From positions 18,925 through 75,702 of the forward strand of contig NZ_JAFLVX010000019.1 of assembly GCF_017316185.1 (NCBI RefSeq): 56,778 nucleotides of DNA, in the 5' to 3' direction. The notes beneath the pieces were generated by a model. The model did no database searches. It worked only from the letters and a program-made list of their open reading frames with translations, and was not told where the DNA came from. Positions 35,712 to 44,610 of the stretch are shown here, in pieces. Within the stretch, counting starts at the first letter, position 1, and every line of letters starts with the position of its first letter. The position numbers and the translations under genes are program-made. The DNA is from Candidatus Vagococcus giribetii. Lineage in GTDB: Bacteria; Bacillota; Bacilli; Lactobacillales; Vagococcaceae.

Positions 35712-35790
35712 AATAAACGAGATTAATGACAAATCAGGTTCTTTTCCGCGGAAAAGCCTCTTGAATTTTCGATTAGTCTCGTTTATTTTT
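35712..35790 (+). terminator. Large palindromic intergenic element, probable prkC terminator
   Basis: The outer arms (AATAAACGAGATTAATG at 35712-35728 and CGATTAGTCTCGTTTATT at 35770-35787) pair with about one mismatch. The inside holds a second perfect palindrome, TTTTCCGCGGAAAA (35742-35755). A T tract ends it. It is larger than the other terminators here, and its GC-rich core is unusual for the region. Confidence 0.7.
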
Positions 35791-35791
35791 G

Positions 35792-35800
35792 TGTTACAAT
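35792..35800 (+). promoter_or_regulatory. Extended -10 promoter for rsgA
   Basis: TGT-TACAAT lies 35 bases before the rsgA start, directly after the palindromic element. No convincing -35 hexamer is seen. Confidence 0.5.
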
Positions 35801-35835
35801 GTAAAGGATAAGACAAGGACTTAAGGAGGGACTCT

Positions 35836-36717
35836 ATGCCAACAGGGCAAATTAGAAAAGCGTTAAGTGGTTTTTACTATGTCAAGCACGACGGGCAAGT
35901 ATATCAAACAAGAGGACGAGGTAACTTTAGAAATCGAAACATTACTCCTTTAGTAGGAGATTGGGTAGAATTTGAAAGCAGTAATGCAACAGACGGTTAC
36001 GTGTTAGAAGTTCTTGAGAGAAAAAATGAATTAATCAGACCTCAAGTTGCCAATATTGATTTGGGCGTTGTAGTAACAAGTTGTGTGAAGCCTAATTTCT
36101 CGTACAATTTACTGGATCGTTTTTTAGTAACTTTAGAATCAAAGCAGATTCAACCACTGATTTACGTGACAAAAATGGATATTGCTTCAGATGATGTAAG
36201 AGCAGAAATGACAGAAATGAGAGCTTATTACGAATCAATTGGCTATCCAGTATTATTTTCTGAAGCCGGTGAAAAAGACGTATTAACGGATTATTTCAAA
36301 GATAAGTTGACCGTATTCATGGGTCAATCTGGTGCAGGGAAATCAACTTTATTAAATAAAATTGCTCCAGAACTAGAGTTAGAAGTAGGCGATATTTCAG
36401 AGGCTTTAGGTCGGGGTAGACATACAACGCGTCATGTTGAACTGATTGAACTTCATGGAGGATTAGTTGCTGATACGCCAGGATTTAGCTCCATTGAATT
36501 TTTAGAAATTGAGTTAAGTGACTTACCAAAACAATTCCCTGAATTTTTAGAGGCCTCAGATTATTGTAAGTTTAGAGAGTGCCAACATTTAAAAGAGCCT
36601 AAATGTGAAGTGAAACGTTTAGTGGAGTCAGGAGAGATTAAACAATCTCGTTACGATGATTATTTACAGTTTTATGAGGAAGTTAAAACAAGAAAACCTA
36701 AATACAACAAAAAGTGA
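35836..36717 (+). CDS. rsgA: Ribosome small subunit-dependent GTPase A
   Basis: A 293-residue, circularly permuted GTPase for 30S subunit maturation. An N-terminal OB domain (1-65) is followed by the permuted G motifs: TKMD (G4) precedes GQSGAGKST (G1, K169), then DTPG (G3). A C-terminal zinc-binding knuckle has the Cys and His residues in CKFRECQH and PKCEVK. AAGGAGG precedes the ATG. rpe follows after 12 bases and thiN overlaps rpe, giving the conserved rsgA-rpe-thiN unit. Confidence 0.96.
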   Translation: MPTGQIRKALSGFYYVKHDGQVYQTRGRGNFRNRNITPLVGDWVEFESSNATDGYVLEVLERKNELIRPQVANIDLGVVVTSCVKPNFSYNLLDRFLVTLESKQIQPLIYVTKMDIASDDVRAEMTEMRAYYESIGYPVLFSEAGEKDVLTDYFKDKLTVFMGQSGAGKSTLLNKIAPELELEVGDISEALGRGRHTTRHVELIELHGGLVADTPGFSSIEFLEIELSDLPKQFPEFLEASDYCKFRECQHLKEPKCEVKRLVESGEIKQSRYDDYLQFYEEVKTRKPKYNKK

Positions 36718-36729
36718 GGAAGATGAATT

Positions 36730-37383
36730 ATGGTTAAAATCGCTCCATCTATTTTAAGTGCAGACTTTGCTAATTTAGAACGAGATATTCGTTTAGTTGA
36801 CGAGTTAGGTGCTGATTACATTCACGTTGACGTCATGGACGGTCAGTTTGTCCCAAACATTACGTTAGGAGCTAATATTGTCTCAGCTATTAGACCAGTA
36901 ACAGACTTACCCCTAGACGTTCACTTAATGGTACAAGATCCAGAACGTTTTATTGAAGATTTTGCTAAAGCAGGTTCAGATATTATTACAGTTCATCAAG
37001 AAAGTACAGTTCATATTCACCGTGCGATGCAAATGATTAAGCAGGCTGGTGTTAAAGCAGGTGTGGTTATCAATCCAGGTACTCCTGTTTCAGCGATTGA
37101 GCATGTATTAGGTTTAGCGGATTTAGTGCTAATTATGACGGTTAACCCAGGTTTTGGTGGACAAAAATTTATTCCCGAATGTTTAACTAAAGTTGAACAA
37201 CTAGCAGCGTTAAGAAAAGAAAAAGGCTATACTTACGAAATCGAGATTGATGGTGGCGTAGATGATACGACTGCTGCAAGTTGCGTTAAAGCAGGTGCGG
37301 ATGTTTTAGTTGCTGGGTCTTATGTGTACAATTCACCAAATGTAGGTGAAAGAATTGCTAAGTTAAGAGCTGTTACAAACTAA
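36730..37383 (+). CDS. rpe: Ribulose-phosphate 3-epimerase
   Basis: A 217-residue TIM-barrel enzyme of the pentose phosphate pathway that interconverts ribulose-5-phosphate and xylulose-5-phosphate. Signatures are APSILSADFANL at the N-terminus, HVDVMDGQFVPN, HLMVQDPE, MTVNPGFGGQKF and EIDGGV. The metal-binding His and Asp residues are all present. GAGGAAG precedes the ATG. Its stop codon shares a base with the thiN start (TAATG). Confidence 0.97.
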   Translation: MVKIAPSILSADFANLERDIRLVDELGADYIHVDVMDGQFVPNITLGANIVSAIRPVTDLPLDVHLMVQDPERFIEDFAKAGSDIITVHQESTVHIHRAMQMIKQAGVKAGVVINPGTPVSAIEHVLGLADLVLIMTVNPGFGGQKFIPECLTKVEQLAALRKEKGYTYEIEIDGGVDDTTAASCVKAGADVLVAGSYVYNSPNVGERIAKLRAVTN

Positions 37384-38036
37384 TGATAGAGTCAGTTGTC
37401 ATTATTGGAGGAGCTTCACCAGATTCTTGGCCTGATATGACTCAATTTGATCTCAGTAAAACTGTGTTTATTGGTGTGGATCGTGGGAGTTTATATGGTA
37501 TTAAAGCAGGGTTTCAAATAGATATAGCAGTGGGAGATTTTGATTCTTTATCTGAATCAGAGTGGGAGTGGCTAGTTAAACAAGTGCCAGAGGTTAGGCG
37601 TTGTGCAGCTGAAAAAGATGATACAGATATGGAATTAGGAGTCTTAAAGGCGATTGAGACGTATCCAGAGGCTTATTATTACCTTGTAGGGGGGACTGGA
37701 GGAAGGTTGGACCATTATCTTTCTAATTTGTGGTTGCCTCTACAAGAGCGTTTTGAGCCTTTTATGGACCGGATAAGATTATTAGATGTTCAAAACACTA
37801 TTTCTTATTATTTGCCAGGTGAGTATACAGTGGAAAAAGAAATGGATAAAACTTACTTAGGCTATATTTGTTTGACAGCAGTGACTAAACTGAGTCTGTA
37901 TGACGCGAAGTATCAGTTGGATCAAGTTGATTTTCCTTATCCACGTTCTTTATCAAGTAACGAGTTTATCGGAACAACTAGCCGCTTTTCGTTTGAGAGT
38001 GGTTGTATGTGTGTCATTCAATCTAAAGATAACTAA
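37383..38036 (+). CDS. thiN: Thiamine pyrophosphokinase
   Basis: A 217-residue enzyme that transfers pyrophosphate from ATP to thiamine. The conserved GVDRGSLYGIKAG and AVGDFDSLSESE segments near the N-terminus hold the Asp residues for catalysis. EKDDTDMELGVLKAI and GGTGGRLDHYLSN are the other family motifs. No ribosome binding site is visible before the ATG, which overlaps the rpe stop, so translation probably depends on coupling. It is last in the rsgA-rpe-thiN operon and convergent with rpmB. Confidence 0.95.
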   Translation: MIESVVIIGGASPDSWPDMTQFDLSKTVFIGVDRGSLYGIKAGFQIDIAVGDFDSLSESEWEWLVKQVPEVRRCAAEKDDTDMELGVLKAIETYPEAYYYLVGGTGGRLDHYLSNLWLPLQERFEPFMDRIRLLDVQNTISYYLPGEYTVEKEMDKTYLGYICLTAVTKLSLYDAKYQLDQVDFPYPRSLSSNEFIGTTSRFSFESGCMCVIQSKDN

Positions 38037-38042
38037 CATAAA

Positions 38043-38079
38043 AAGAGGTTGGCCTAATAAAAGGTCAACCTCTTGTTTT
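38043..38079. terminator. Bidirectional rho-independent terminator
   Basis: A 12-base stem with one mismatch (AAGAGGTTGGCC / GGTCAACCTCTT) around an 8-base loop lies between the convergent thiN and rpmB genes, with A- and T-rich flanks. Confidence 0.88.
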
Positions 38080-38087
38080 ATTATGAA

Positions 38088-38276
38088 TTAAACGCGTTCA
38101 ACTTTTCCTGATTTCAAAGCACGAGTAGAAACCCAAACTTTTTTAGGCTTACCGTCAACTAAAATACGAACTTTTTGTAAGTTTGCACCCCAAGTACGTT
38201 TAGAAGCGTTCATTGCGTGAGAGCGTGTGTTACCAGATCTTGCTTTACGCCCTGTTATATAACATTCTTTTGCCAT
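38088..38276 (-). CDS. rpmB: 50S ribosomal protein L28
   Basis: A 62-residue basic protein of the large ribosomal subunit. The [16 protein letters not shown] segment and the [19 protein letters not shown] segment are family signatures, and the length is typical. AAAGGAGGG precedes the ATG. It carries no CxxC pairs, so it is the zinc-free form. It is a single gene on the minus strand, divergent from yloU, the usual arrangement in Firmicutes. Confidence 0.97.
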   Translation of the reverse strand: MAKECYITGRKARSGNTRSHAMNASKRTWGANLQKVRILVDGKPKKVWVSTRALKSGKVERV

Positions 38277-38482
38277 GATATTCCCTCCTTTGCTTTGAAT
38301 ATATCATTTGTACAATAATCACACTAGAATAATTTATCATAGTTCTATCGATTATGCAATAAAAAATTGAAGATAAATTTAATAACTTATGAAAACCGTG
38401 GAATTTTTCTTTAATAATCTTCTGCTCTATGATAAAATGATGAATGATAATGGGAAAATACTGACTATAGGGAGGTAGCAAA

Positions 38483-38848
38483 ATGGCTGTAAAAATTAAA
38501 ACACAAGCTGGTACCATTGAAATTTCAAATGATGTTATCGCTACTGTTGTTGGCGGTGCTGCAACAGATATCTATGGTATTGTTGGAATGGCGAGTAAAC
38601 ATCAAATTAAAGATAACTTGAATGACATTTTAGGAAAAGAAAACTACTCACGTGGAGTAGTCGTTCGCCAAGAAGAAAACGGCGTAGCTGTTGACGTTTA
38701 TATCATGGTAAGTTATGGAACTAAGATCTCTGAAGTAAGTCGAAATGTGCAAGAAAGCGTGAAGTATAAACTTGAAACAATGCTTGGCGTTGTGGCTAAC
38801 TCAGTAAATATTTTTATCCAAGGTGTGCGCGTACAATCTGAGAAATAA
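38483..38848 (+). CDS. yloU: Asp23/Gls24-family protein YloU
   Basis: A 121-residue protein of the Asp23/Gls24 family, with the opening TQAGTIEISNDVIATVVGGAA and the closing VNIFIQGVRV segments. Family members are envelope- or stress-associated proteins in Gram-positive bacteria. GGGAGG precedes the ATG. It lies directly upstream of fakA, which is the conserved yloU-yloV order. The 206-bp gap to the divergent rpmB contains no clear consensus promoter that I can certify. Confidence 0.93.
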   Translation: MAVKIKTQAGTIEISNDVIATVVGGAATDIYGIVGMASKHQIKDNLNDILGKENYSRGVVVRQEENGVAVDVYIMVSYGTKISEVSRNVQESVKYKLETMLGVVANSVNIFIQGVRVQSEK

Positions 38849-38907
38849 TTGATTGCACCAAGTACTCGAATGTATAGGTTTTTAATGAATTGAGGAGGAA
38901 CATTTTA

Positions 38908-40578
38908 GTGGAAGTCAAAGCAATCAATGGAGGACAATTTCAAGCAATGGTTCAGGCGGGTGCTAACCGATTGAATCAAAACGCAGAATTTGTCAATTCC
39001 TTAAATGTTTTCCCTGTGCCAGATGGTGACACAGGAACAAATATGGATTTATCAATGACAAGCGGAGCGAAAGCTGTCAGAGATTCGACAAGTGAACATG
39101 TTGGAGAGTTAGCGGGTATCTTATCAAAAGGACTTTTAATGGGTGCTAGAGGAAACTCTGGAGTTATCTTATCTCAACTTTTCCGTGGTTTTTCTAAAGA
39201 AATTTTAGAAAAAGAAACATTAAGCGCTGAAGATTTAGCCAATGCCTTTAAAAATGGTGTGGAAACAGCGTACAAAGCAGTTATGAAGCCAGTAGAAGGA
39301 ACTATTTTAACAGTTTCAAGAGGCGCTGCAATCGCTGCTGAGAAAAAAGCGGCTAAATCAGATGACTGTATCGAAGTTATGGAAGCAGCTCTTAAGGGCG
39401 CTAAAAAAACATTAGCTAAAACACCAGACATGCTTCCTGTATTAAAAGAAGTTGGTGTGGTAGATAGTGGTGGACAAGGGTTAGTCTTTGTTTATGAAGG
39501 CTTTTTAGAGTCTCTATCTGGCAAAATCGTTGAAAGTGATTTACAACAACCAACACCAGGTCAAATGGATGCTATGGTTAACGCTGAGCATCATAGAAGT
39601 GTTCAAGGTCAAATGGCCACTGAAGACATTACATTTGGTTACTGTACAGAAATCATGGTACGTATTGGTGAAGGTCCAACTGTCGATAGTGAATTCGATT
39701 ACGATACATTTAGAAACTACTTAAATGAATTAGGTGATTCTTTATTAGTTGTTGCTGATGATGAAATCATTAAAGTTCATGTGCATACAGAGCAACCAGG
39801 CGAAGTCATGAACTATGGTCAAAAATTTGGTTCATTGATTAAAATCAAAGTGGATAACATGCGTGTTCAACATGAAACAATCTTAGAGCATGACACTGAA
39901 GATAACACACCAAAAGAACGTGTTCCTTACGGTATTATTTCTGTAGCAGCTGGTAAAGGTGTTCAAGAATTATTCCGTAGTATGGGTGTTAACTACATCA
40001 TTAGTGGTGGTCAAACAATGAACCCAAGTACAGAGGATATTTTAAAAGCGATTGAAGCAGTGAATGCTGATAACGTGATTATTTTACCGAATAACAAAAA
40101 TATCTTTATGGCAGCAGATCAAGCCGCTGAAGTAAGCGAAACACCTGCTATTGTTATCCCATCTAAAACAATTTCTCAAGGAATGACAGCTTTATTAGGC
40201 TTTAACGATCAATTACCGTTAGCTGAAAATGAGTCTGTTATGAGAGATATGTTAGAAGAGGTAACAAGTGGTTCAGTTACAACGGCTGTTCGCGATACAT
40301 CTATTGATGGTGTCGAAATCAAAGAAAATGATTGCTTAGGAATGATTGAAGGCAAAATAGTTGTCTCAACACCTGATCGCTTTGAAGCTTCTTTAGAAAC
40401 TTTAAAAGGCATGATTAACGAAGATTCTGAAATCGTGACAATTATTGTGGGTGAAGAAGGAACAGAAGCAGAAGCAATGAACCTAGAAAAAGCATTATTA
40501 GAATGGAACGATGAGTTAGAAGTTGAAATCCATCAAGGAGACCAACCAGTCTACCCATATCTATTCGCAGCAGAATAA
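38908..40578 (+). CDS. fakA: Fatty acid kinase, catalytic subunit FakA (YloV)
   Basis: A 556-residue kinase subunit that phosphorylates fatty acids held by a FakB protein. The N-terminal DhaL-like ATP-binding domain (about 1-200) has NVFPVPDGDTGTNM and a GARGNSGV segment. The middle and C-terminal domains are those of the YloV family. The start is the GTG at 38908, with GAGGAGG 9 bases upstream; an earlier TTG overlaps that site. It fits with plsX and acpP a few kilobases downstream, since acyl-phosphate made by FakAB and PlsX feeds phospholipid synthesis. No fakB is in the window. Confidence 0.94.
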   Translation: MEVKAINGGQFQAMVQAGANRLNQNAEFVNSLNVFPVPDGDTGTNMDLSMTSGAKAVRDSTSEHVGELAGILSKGLLMGARGNSGVILSQLFRGFSKEILEKETLSAEDLANAFKNGVETAYKAVMKPVEGTILTVSRGAAIAAEKKAAKSDDCIEVMEAALKGAKKTLAKTPDMLPVLKEVGVVDSGGQGLVFVYEGFLESLSGKIVESDLQQPTPGQMDAMVNAEHHRSVQGQMATEDITFGYCTEIMVRIGEGPTVDSEFDYDTFRNYLNELGDSLLVVADDEIIKVHVHTEQPGEVMNYGQKFGSLIKIKVDNMRVQHETILEHDTEDNTPKERVPYGIISVAAGKGVQELFRSMGVNYIISGGQTMNPSTEDILKAIEAVNADNVIILPNNKNIFMAADQAAEVSETPAIVIPSKTISQGMTALLGFNDQLPLAENESVMRDMLEEVTSGSVTTAVRDTSIDGVEIKENDCLGMIEGKIVVSTPDRFEASLETLKGMINEDSEIVTIIVGEEGTEAEAMNLEKALLEWNDELEVEIHQGDQPVYPYLFAAE

Positions 40579-40589
40579 TAAATCATTAT

Positions 40590-40625
40590 AAAGAGGCTGG
40601 CAATTAGTGTCAGCTTCTTTATTTT
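40590..40625 (+). terminator. Rho-independent terminator after fakA
   Basis: The arms AAAGAGGCTGGCA and TGTCAGCTTCTTT pair almost perfectly around a 5-base loop, followed by ATTTTA. Confidence 0.82.
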
Positions 40626-40651
40626 AAATAAAGTATGAGAGGAGGGTGTTT

Positions 40652-42691
40652 GTGGACGAGTTAAATCAATTAGTAACAAGTCTTAAAGGAGTAGGTGCTA
40701 AACGAGGCGAGGTCTTGAATAGCTTAGGTATCCGTACTATTTATGACTTGTTAACTTATTACCCTTTTCGATACGATGATATCCAGGAAAAGTCTTTAGA
40801 TGAGATCTCTGATCAGGAGAAAGTCGTGCTTAAGGGAGTCGTTTTAGCAGAGCCTGTGGTGAATTTTTATGGCTTTAAAAAAAGTCGTTTAATTTTTCGA
40901 ATGATGACTGAGCAGGCTGTGATTAATGTGACGTTCTTTAATCAACACTTTTTAAAATCAAAAATCAATGCGTCAGAAGAAATTGCTGTTTATGGTAAAT
41001 GGGATGGACGAAGAAAAGCATTAACAGGTATGAAAATTTTAGCCACACAAGAAGAAGAAATTGATTTTTCACCGATTTATCATGTGACAAAAAGCATTAG
41101 GCAAAAGACATTAGTCGATTTGATTAAAGTTACATGGGACGAGTACGGTGAGTTGATGCCAGAAAATTTGCCAGATTGGTTGATTGAAAAATACCGTCTA
41201 ATGCCTAAAAATCGTGCTGCTTACGCTATGCACTTTCCGGATAGTATTGAGGAAAATCGATTAGCTAGAAGACGTTTAGCTTTCGAGGAGTTTTTCCTGT
41301 TTCAATTGAAGATGTTACAACTAAAACAACAAGAAACATCAAAAGATTTGGGAAAATCTATTTTATACGATGTTAAAGCATTGAAAGGTTTTATCCAAAC
41401 CTTGCCATTTGAACTAACTGGAGCTCAAAAAAGAGTAGTCAATGAGATTTGTGCAGACTTAAGAAGTCCAGAGCATATGCATCGCTTGCTACAAGGAGAT
41501 GTAGGTAGTGGTAAGACCATTGTTGCAGCCGTTGCTTTGTTTGCTGTAGTAAGTGAAGGTATGCAAGGGGCGTTAATGGTTCCAACAGAAATTTTAGCAG
41601 AGCAACATTTAGAAAGCCTTCAAGGTGTTTTTGAGGGGACCTCAGTTAAGATTGCTTTACTAACAAGTTCGACTAAGACAGCTGAAAGGCGTCAATTACT
41701 AGCTGATTTAGCCTCAGGTGAGCTAGATGTATTGGTTGGGACGCACTCTTTGATTCAAGATGAAGTCATCTTCAAAGATTTAAGTCTGGTGATTATTGAT
41801 GAGCAACATCGATTTGGTGTGAATCAACGGAAAATGCTTCGAGAAAAAGGGAATCAAGCAGATGTCTTGTTTATGACAGCAACGCCTATCCCAAGAACAT
41901 TAGCTATAACGGCGTATGGTGAAATGGATGTTTCTGTAATTGATGAGTTGCCTGCTGGAAGAATACCTATTGAAACAAGGTGGATTTTGCCTAAACAAGT
42001 TGATTCGGTATTAACATGGTTAAACAAACAATTAAAACAGGGACAACAAGCTTATGTGATTTGTCCTTTAATAGAAGAATCTGAGTTGTTAGATGTTAAA
42101 AACGCAACAGAAATATACGAGCATTTAAAAGAGTTTTATGAACCTCATTTCTCAGTAGGACTACTTCATGGTAAAATGAAACCTCAAGAAAAAGAAGCTA
42201 TTATGACGCAATTCAAAGACAACAAGATGCAGATTCTAGTATCTACGACAGTAATTGAAGTAGGTGTGAATGTGCCCAATGCTACTACTATGATGATTAT
42301 GGATGCGGATCGATTTGGACTAGCTCAATTGCATCAGTTAAGAGGACGTGTTGGTCGTGGAAGTTTAGCTTCTTACTGTATTTTAGTTGCTAGCCCCAAA
42401 AGTGATCAAGGTAAAGAGCGTATGAAAATCATGACTGAAACCACAGATGGTTTTGTCTTAAGTCAAAAAGATTTAGAAATGCGCGGACCTGGTGATTTCT
42501 TTGGTTCTAAACAATCTGGCTTGCCAGAATTTAAAGTTGGAGATATTGTGGCTGATGAAGCCATTCTTGAAACAGCTCGAGTAGAAGCGGCTCAACTAAT
42601 CGCTTCTAGTGAGTGGGCAGCACAACCTGAAAATGAGAAATTAGTCAAAGCGTTAAACGAAAGAGCAGAAGAATCGAAATACTTTGATTGA
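40652..42691 (+). CDS. recG: ATP-dependent DNA helicase RecG
   Basis: A 679-residue fork-reversal and recombination helicase. An N-terminal wedge/OB domain (about 1-210) is followed by a helicase core with GDVGSGKT (K288), DEQH, TATPIPRT and QLRGRVGRG motifs. The start is the GTG at 40652, 5 bases after GGAGGG; a GTG at 40646 overlaps that site. All helicase motifs are intact. plsX follows after a short gap that may hold its own promoter. Confidence 0.96.
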   Translation: MDELNQLVTSLKGVGAKRGEVLNSLGIRTIYDLLTYYPFRYDDIQEKSLDEISDQEKVVLKGVVLAEPVVNFYGFKKSRLIFRMMTEQAVINVTFFNQHFLKSKINASEEIAVYGKWDGRRKALTGMKILATQEEEIDFSPIYHVTKSIRQKTLVDLIKVTWDEYGELMPENLPDWLIEKYRLMPKNRAAYAMHFPDSIEENRLARRRLAFEEFFLFQLKMLQLKQQETSKDLGKSILYDVKALKGFIQTLPFELTGAQKRVVNEICADLRSPEHMHRLLQGDVGSGKTIVAAVALFAVVSEGMQGALMVPTEILAEQHLESLQGVFEGTSVKIALLTSSTKTAERRQLLADLASGELDVLVGTHSLIQDEVIFKDLSLVIIDEQHRFGVNQRKMLREKGNQADVLFMTATPIPRTLAITAYGEMDVSVIDELPAGRIPIETRWILPKQVDSVLTWLNKQLKQGQQAYVICPLIEESELLDVKNATEIYEHLKEFYEPHFSVGLLHGKMKPQEKEAIMTQFKDNKMQILVSTTVIEVGVNVPNATTMMIMDADRFGLAQLHQLRGRVGRGSLASYCILVASPKSDQGKERMKIMTETTDGFVLSQKDLEMRGPGDFFGSKQSGLPEFKVGDIVADEAILETARVEAAQLIASSEWAAQPENEKLVKALNERAEESKYFD

Positions 42692-42739
42692 TGATTTATG
42701 ATAAAATAAAGGCGAAAAACAATGAAAAGAGGTAACAAC

Positions 42740-43744
42740 GTGAGAATAGCAGTCGACGCTATGGGCGGGGATCATGCTCCTAAAGCAATTGTAGAAGGAA
42801 TTAACTTAGCTAAAAAAGATTTTCCAGAGATTGAGTTTTTACTTTATGGAAAAGAAGCAGAAATCAAAAAATATTTAACAGACGAAACTAATGTAACGAT
42901 TGTTCATACAGATGAAAAAATCGAAAGTGATGATGAACCTGTTAAATCTATTCGTAGAAAAAAACAAGCATCTATGGTGTTAGCTGCTCAAGCAGTAAAA
43001 AATGGTGAAGCCGATGCTGTTTTCTCAGCAGGGAATACAGGTGCTTTACTAGCTGCTGGTTTATTTATTGTTGGTCGTATTAAAAATGTGGAGCGTCCTG
43101 GCTTAATGACAACGATGCCTGTGTTTACAGGAGAAGAAAATGCCGGATTTGATTTTATTGATATGGGTGCTAATGCAGACAACAAAGCAGAGCATCTATT
43201 GACGTATGGTATCTTAGGCTCATTTTACGCTAAGAAAGTTCGTCACATTGATAATCCTAAAGTAGCTCTTTTAAACAACGGATCTGAAGAAACTAAAGGT
43301 AGTGAATTAACAAAAGCTGCTTTTGCTTTGTTATCAGAAGAGCCTAGTATTAATTTTATTGGTAACATTGAAGCTCGGGATGTATTTGGTGGAGCAGCAG
43401 ATGTTGTGGTAACAGATGGTTTTACAGGAAATGCTGTATTAAAATCTGTTGAAGGAACTGCTCAAGCCATTATGGGTGTGTTGAAATCATCTATTAAAGA
43501 CGGTGGCATGAAGAGTAAAATGGGTGCTTTGTTGTTAAAGGATAGCTTGATGGGTATGAAAGATAAGATGGATTACTCAAGTCACGGTGGCGCTGTATTG
43601 TTTGGTGTTAAAGCACCTGTAGTTAAAACACATGGCTCAACAGGACCAGAGGCTGTTAGAAATACAATCAGCCAAATTAAAACGATGTTAGAAGAACATT
43701 TAGTTGAAGAGTTACAAGTCTTTTTTGAAGACCCTAAAGCTTAA
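42740..43744 (+). CDS. plsX: Phosphate acyltransferase PlsX
   Basis: A 334-residue enzyme that makes acyl-phosphate from acyl-ACP for phospholipid synthesis. The start is the GTG at 42740, giving the family opening [14 protein letters not shown], 7 bases after AAGAGG; an upstream ATG lacks a good site. Further signatures are [24 protein letters not shown] and the C-terminal [14 protein letters not shown]. It is followed by an acyl carrier protein gene about 95 bases downstream, the conserved plsX-acp pair. Confidence 0.96.
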   Translation: MRIAVDAMGGDHAPKAIVEGINLAKKDFPEIEFLLYGKEAEIKKYLTDETNVTIVHTDEKIESDDEPVKSIRRKKQASMVLAAQAVKNGEADAVFSAGNTGALLAAGLFIVGRIKNVERPGLMTTMPVFTGEENAGFDFIDMGANADNKAEHLLTYGILGSFYAKKVRHIDNPKVALLNNGSEETKGSELTKAAFALLSEEPSINFIGNIEARDVFGGAADVVVTDGFTGNAVLKSVEGTAQAIMGVLKSSIKDGGMKSKMGALLLKDSLMGMKDKMDYSSHGGAVLFGVKAPVVKTHGSTGPEAVRNTISQIKTMLEEHLVEELQVFFEDPKA

Positions 43745-43839
43745 ATTTTATTTAAGATAGACAAAAGTTATCTTTGGAAGTAAAATTAAACTCAAGAGGG
43801 ATTTAAATACACAAAATAGACAATGGGGGTGCAAAGAAT

Positions 43840-44079
43840 TTGAATCGTGAAGAAGTATTTGGAAAAATCAAAGACATTATTGTCGAGCATTTTGAAATTG
43901 ATGAAGATAAAGTAACAGAAAGCATTAGCATTAAAGATGATTTAGAAGCAGATTCAATCAGCATTATGGAATTTGTTTTAGAATTAGAAGATGTATTTGA
44001 AGCAGAAATTTCAGATGAAGCAGCAGAGAAAATTGAAACTGTTGGTGCAGCTGTCGATTATATTATGGCGAATCAGTAA
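43840..44079 (+). CDS. acpP: Acyl carrier protein (plsX-linked)
   Basis: A 79-residue acidic four-helix carrier protein. The phosphopantetheine attachment serine is S39 in [11 protein letters not shown], where most ACPs have DSLD. The start is TTG, 9 bases after GGGGGTG. A plsX-linked ACP distinct from the fab-operon ACP is known in enterococci (AcpB) and works with PlsX in using outside fatty acids; this gene is probably its counterpart, an inference from position. AcpS encoded at 21.2 kb would activate it. A hairpin terminator follows. Confidence 0.93.
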   Translation: MNREEVFGKIKDIIVEHFEIDEDKVTESISIKDDLEADSISIMEFVLELEDVFEAEISDEAAEKIETVGAAVDYIMANQ

Positions 44080-44091
44080 AAATTAAAAATG

Positions 44092-44142
44092 ACGAATTGG
44101 CAAATGATTGTTCTAGGAGGATCGCTGTTAATTCGTTTTTTT
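44092..44142 (+). terminator. Rho-independent terminator after acpP
   Basis: An 11-bp stem including two G-U pairs (ACGAATTGGCA / TGTTAATTCGT) closes a 23-base loop and is followed by seven T residues. Confidence 0.7.
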
Positions 44143-44468
44143 CTATATTTAGCCTTGATGTTATTAAAAAAGGTAGGGTAAAAGTAGATAATGTGATAAA
44201 ATAATGATTAAAATCAGAAAAAAGTAGCGGCTTTTTAATTTTTTTTATCTTTTTTTAATGTTTTTTTTAGAACGAAATTGTTCTTATGACAGACACAATT
44301 CATTCGCTAATTAAAATGGGCTTATTGAGTGATTTCAATACATTTATGCGTATTTTAGTTGGATAAAATAACAAAAAATATTTTAAAAAAATGAGACAAA
44401 AAATTAGAATTATGAGTATTAGCACCTTTGGTTTTAATTTTGTTTTAATCGTTTCTTAGTGATGACTA
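44143..44468. other. AT-rich intergenic stretch, nothing recognised
   Basis: This part of the 531-base gap between acpP and oppD is very AT-rich with several T runs (around 44236-44270). I see no reading frame with a ribosome binding site, no clear hairpin and no RNA gene. It may be upstream regulatory DNA for the opp promoter. Confidence 0.5.
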
Positions 44469-44497
44469 TTGATTAATGCGTGTAATTCTAATATAAT
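44469..44497 (+). promoter_or_regulatory. Promoter of the opp operon
   Basis: TTGATT and a perfect TATAAT are separated by 17 bases. Transcription would start near 44504, leaving an untranslated leader of about 107 bases before oppD. Confidence 0.75.
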
Positions 44498-44610
44498 TAA
44501 TGGATATCTTGAGGTTTTTTTATGAAAAATCTATGGACAATAATGAAGTGTTTATAAAGTATTTTAAGAAATGAAATCAGTACGGGAATAGAACAGGAAG
44601 GAGAATTCTA

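Noticed and set aside
44089-44181. A 30-codon frame encoding a hydrophobic peptide just after acpP
   Set aside because: It has no ribosome binding site, and most of it coincides with the hairpin and T tract of the acpP terminator, which explain the sequence better.
44500-44574. A 24-codon frame in the oppD leader
   Set aside because: No ribosome binding site, and its ATG precedes or coincides with the expected transcription start.
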